From Rudaeicoccus suwonensis (GTDB lineage Bacteria; Actinomycetota; Actinomycetes; Actinomycetales; Dermatophilaceae): DNA of 64,000 nt. The notes under the pieces are model-generated. The model saw only the letters and a program-made list of their open reading frames with translations, ran no database searches and was not told the origin of the DNA. Where the stretch lies: NCBI RefSeq assembly GCF_007829035.1, contig NZ_VIVQ01000002.1, forward strand, positions 372,001 to 436,000, given 5' to 3'. The stretch's first letter is position 1. Each line of letters begins with the position of its first letter. Below are positions 61,101 to 64,000 of the stretch, piece by piece. The translations under genes were made by a program, and so were the position numbers.

Positions 61101-61586
61101 ATGAGCCTTCATCCCGCCCGCACCAGCCGCCCCGTGCGGCGGCTGCCGGCGCAGGAGGAGGTCTCCGCGGGTGGGGTCATCATCGACGTGGCGGGGGGCT
61201 TCGCGTGGATTGCCCTCATCGCCCGGCACAATCGTGCGGGGCGCCTGGAATGGTGTCTGCCCAAAGGCCACGTCGAGCCCGGCGAAACGCTGGTGGAGAC
61301 CGCGGTCCGTGAGGTCGAAGAAGAAACAGGCATCATCGGTCGTGCCCTGTTGACGCTCGGCACAATCGACTACTGGTTCAGCACCCCCCAGTTCCGGATT
61401 CACAAGCGGGTGCATCACTACCTGTTGGAGGCACTCGGTGGCGAGATCAGCATCGAAGGCGACCCCGACCACGAGGCCGTCGACGCGCGCTGGTTCCGGC
61501 TGGACCGAGTGCATGGGCGGCTGACCTTCCCCAATGAACGTCGCATCGCCCAGACCGCCTGGCAGCACCTCGCCGGCACCGGCTGA
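61101..61586 (+). CDS. Nudix hydrolase
   Basis: A 161-aa enzyme with a complete Nudix box (GHVEPGETLVETAVREVEEE, then TGI). The SAGGVIIDV start and WCLPKGHVE suggest an MutT-type nucleoside-diphosphate hydrolase. TACAGT about 10 nt before ATG 61101 suggests a leaderless start. Its end overlaps the DUF6049 gene start. Confidence 0.9.
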   Translation: MSLHPARTSRPVRRLPAQEEVSAGGVIIDVAGGFAWIALIARHNRAGRLEWCLPKGHVEPGETLVETAVREVEEETGIIGRALLTLGTIDYWFSTPQFRIHKRVHHYLLEALGGEISIEGDPDHEAVDARWFRLDRVHGRLTFPNERRIAQTAWQHLAGTG

Positions 61587-64000
61587 CCCTGCCCACCGCC
61601 ACCGCCACCGTCACCGCACCGCGCGGTATGCCGCGGCGATCTTCGTCTGTGCGCTGTTCGCCTTCGTCACCGCCTGGTCCGGTATGGCGCAAGCGGCCTC
61701 CCTGCACACGGTCGCAGCGAGCGCGGCGGCAGCCTCGCCCAGCACGTCGGTGACGATCAGCCTTTCGCCGACCAGTCCGATCCTGACGTCGGACAAGAAG
61801 GCCGTCACCGTCAGCGGCACCATCACCAACACCGGTTCCGCCACGATCACGGCCCCGGTCGTGCACATCGCGCTCGGATCGCGACTGCTGGACACCATGA
61901 CGTCGGTGCGCAATTGGGCATCGGGCAGCCTCGACATACCAGTGCAGGATGTGGCGACCGCGACCGTCCCGCAGCTACCGGGCGACTCGACGTCCGCATT
62001 CGACGCGACCATCCCGGCGGACAAGCTCGACCTCGGCTACTCACTCGCCTCGCTGCCCCTCACGATCACCGTCACCGACGGCAGCGGACAGTCGGCGTCG
62101 GCGATCCGTGGCAGCGTTCGCACGACGCTGTCGATCGCAGGAGGAAGGGTGAGTTCGCCACTGAAGCTGGACATCGTCATACCTCTCACCCTGCCAGCTG
62201 ATCCCGCGCTTTTCGGACCGACCGGCACCGCGCGAACAACCGCCTGGATCAATGCGATCGGGCCAGACTCGGCCCTGCAGCAGACGCTGACCGAGTTCCA
62301 GGGACTGCCCGTGACCTGGGTGGTGGATCCGGAGATCCTCGATCCCCCGGCCGCCGCCGACAACAATCTGCCGACCCCCGCGGTGACGACCGGCTCGGCG
62401 TCGGCGTCGGCGTCTTCCGGCCAGGAGTCGTCGGCATCCTCCAGCAGCTCCTCCTCCAGTCCGAGCGCGTCGTCACCGGTCCCGACGCCGACGAGCACTG
62501 CCGACGGTTCGAGCAACCTCACCTCCGGCAACGCCGCTTCGTCGAGCGCAGGTGCAAGCGGGAACCCCAGCAGCTCAAGCAGTTCCGCCAGCGGCTCATC
62601 GAGCAGTTCCGAGACGCCGACACCCGCCCCCACCACTCCGGCCGAACAGCTGGCGGCCGTTGTCGCCAACGCAACCTCGCGGTTCGCCGAACTCACCCAC
62701 GGGCAGAACGTCTGGTGGCTGCCGTATGACGACCCCGACCTCACGGCACTGTCCGCGACAGGCGGCAGCGGATCCGCGCTGATCAACCGGGATCTCTCCG
62801 TCGCGCTACCGGCTCAGCTGAGCGCCATCAGCGCCCGCCGTGCGCTTTGGCCCGTCGGCGACATGTCCGCTTCGCAGCTGTCGAGGATCGCCGTCACCTG
62901 GACTCGCACCAGCACCAGTGCACCGGTCGAGGTGCTGCCGACCCGTGCGGTGGCCACTCCGCAGCAGTCGCAGATCTCGGGCGCCTACCGGCTGGCCGGC
63001 ACGTCCGGTCTGCTCACGTATGACGAAACTCTGTCGCGCACCTTTTCCGCTGGTGGCGGCGATGAGGGACTACGCACCCAACTGTTGCTCGCGCAACTGA
63101 TGGCCACGTATCAGACGTCTCCGGAATCAGCTCGCTCAGTGACACTCGTCGTTCCACGCACCGGTGGGATGCCCAGTTCGGCGCTCGCCGCCGAGGTCGC
63201 AGCGCTCGAACGCGCATCGTGGGTGTCGGTGCGCGATGACACCGAGACGACGACCGCGCTCGCGGCCGCTCCGACCACGTCGTTGCTGGGCAAACCGACC
63301 GCCGGCACGGCCTTCCCACCGGTCACCGCCACGTCCGTCAACGGCACCACCTTGCACCAACTGGGCACGGCGGCCGATCAGCTGAGTTCGCTCAGCTCGA
63401 TCCTGGTCGATGCGCAGGACGAGGTCTCCGACCGGGCACGCGCGCTCGACGTGGTCGGGTCGACCCGGTGGCGCGGGCAGGCAAGCGCTCTGAGCACCAC
63501 TCAGAAGACCGCCGACGCCGCCATGACCGCGCTTGTCGGTCAGGTCACGGTCAACCCGTCCGACATCAACTTCTTCACCGACTCCGGCCAGATCACCGTC
63601 ACGGTCGCCAACGGCCTGAACGTCCCCGTGCACGATCTCACCCTGACGCTGCTTCCACGCCGCTATCAGCTGCTGATCTCCCACAATTCCAAAACCATTG
63701 AAATCGAAGCGAACTCGCGCACGTCGACGCGCTTCGGCCTCAAGGCCGTCGGGGCCGGCACCGTCCGCGTCGACGCCACACTCACCGGGCCGCAGGGTCA
63801 GGACCTCGGTCCGGCTGTACCCGCCCAGTTGCGCATCAACGTGCAGCCCACGTCATCCTGGATGATCATCGGCGGGCTTGCGGTCATCGCGATCGCGGTG
63901 CTGATCTTCGGGCTCCGCAAGGCACTGCGACGGGGGCCGCGCACCCCGACTCCGCTCGGCGCAGGTGACGAGGCGACACCGGAGGACGCGATCGTCGACA
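61534..64000 (+). CDS. DUF6049-family membrane-anchored protein (partial)
   Basis: Open frame from ATG 61534 to the window edge (>820 aa). N-terminal His/Arg repeats lead to a signal/anchor (YAAAIFVCALFAFVTAW), then a long extracellular region beginning VTISLSPTSPILTSDKKAV. A Ser-rich low-complexity stretch lies around 62400-62620. Near the end, MIIGGLAVIAIAVLIFGL is a C-terminal membrane helix, so the gene is close to complete. DUF6049 proteins sit between the Nudix gene and murJ (mviN) in actinobacteria. The start overlaps the Nudix gene by 53 nt and is the only in-frame ATG there. Confidence 0.8.
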   Translation, partial: MNVASPRPPGSTSPAPADPAHRHRHRHRTARYAAAIFVCALFAFVTAWSGMAQAASLHTVAASAAAASPSTSVTISLSPTSPILTSDKKAVTVSGTITNTGSATITAPVVHIALGSRLLDTMTSVRNWASGSLDIPVQDVATATVPQLPGDSTSAFDATIPADKLDLGYSLASLPLTITVTDGSGQSASAIRGSVRTTLSIAGGRVSSPLKLDIVIPLTLPADPALFGPTGTARTTAWINAIGPDSALQQTLTEFQGLPVTWVVDPEILDPPAAADNNLPTPAVTTGSASASASSGQESSASSSSSSSSPSASSPVPTPTSTADGSSNLTSGNAASSSAGASGNPSSSSSSASGSSSSSETPTPAPTTPAEQLAAVVANATSRFAELTHGQNVWWLPYDDPDLTALSATGGSGSALINRDLSVALPAQLSAISARRALWPVGDMSASQLSRIAVTWTRTSTSAPVEVLPTRAVATPQQSQISGAYRLAGTSGLLTYDETLSRTFSAGGGDEGLRTQLLLAQLMATYQTSPESARSVTLVVPRTGGMPSSALAAEVAALERASWVSVRDDTETTTALAAAPTTSLLGKPTAGTAFPPVTATSVNGTTLHQLGTAADQLSSLSSILVDAQDEVSDRARALDVVGSTRWRGQASALSTTQKTADAAMTALVGQVTVNPSDINFFTDSGQITVTVANGLNVPVHDLTLTLLPRRYQLLISHNSKTIEIEANSRTSTRFGLKAVGAGTVRVDATLTGPQGQDLGPAVPAQLRINVQPTSSWMIIGGLAVIAIAVLIFGLRKALRRGPRTPTPLGAGDEATPEDAIVD

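Overview
The window is about 64 kb of GC-rich chromosomal DNA from an actinobacterium. The order rpsF-ssb-rpsR-rplI with dnaB close by, a PadR-ino1 pair, mycothiol-type DinB/DUF664, DUF6318 and DUF6049 proteins, and GTG starts with GC-ending codons all point to Actinomycetota, probably order Micrococcales (Dermacoccaceae or Intrasporangiaceae are my best guesses). The rpsF-to-dnaB block usually lies near oriC. No rRNA, tRNA or CRISPR array was seen.

Layout. 0-8 kb is metabolic: a secreted GH27 alpha-galactosidase (frameshifted near its end) divergent from a short LacI-type regulator, a GntP gluconate-type permease, an MDR-family oxidoreductase, an isochorismatase-family hydrolase and an unrecognised 443-residue protein. 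8.3-12.2 kb is an accessory patch: an IS1380 copy sits exactly against the stop codon of an EVE-DUF3883 protein that looks like a modification-dependent nuclease, followed by a stand-alone DnaE-type OB fold and an OGG-fold protein. 12.4-18.7 kb holds DinB, an ECF sigma factor with a zinc-binding anti-sigma partner, a peroxiredoxin, an FMN reductase, a secreted beta-propeller protein and two poorly known genes.

18.8-34.9 kb is a mosaic island: an RHH / VbhA-like / Fic toxin-antitoxin operon (toxin frameshifted), a three-gene module of unknown function, a GNAT-fold protein, a 1614-residue secreted TIG/beta-solenoid-like repeat protein with lower GC, an XRE regulator, an IS3 copy that truncates a tyrosine recombinase, an AlbA_2 (Schlafen-type) protein, an unknown two-gene unit, and an intact ISL3 copy with an 8-bp target duplication.

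35-50 kb is core replication, translation and wall synthesis: dnaB with two inteins (one showing class 3 hallmarks) and an array of DnaA-box-like 9-mers upstream, DUF6318 and other secreted proteins, an NlpC/P60 hydrolase, a MATE exporter, the rpsF-ssb-rpsR-rplI operon, a GT87 glycosyltransferase and a class A penicillin-binding protein. 50-64 kb holds PadR-ino1, a universal stress protein behind a BlaI-like operator, a lipase/acyl-CoA ligase operon, an SGNH esterase, CCA-adding enzyme, a Nudix hydrolase and the start of a DUF6049 membrane protein that runs off the window.

Two window-wide patterns stand out. The word GNCATAC/GTATGNC, especially CGTCATAC, is far more frequent than base composition predicts. 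A family of about 47-bp palindromic units occurs as pairs in two convergent intergenic gaps.
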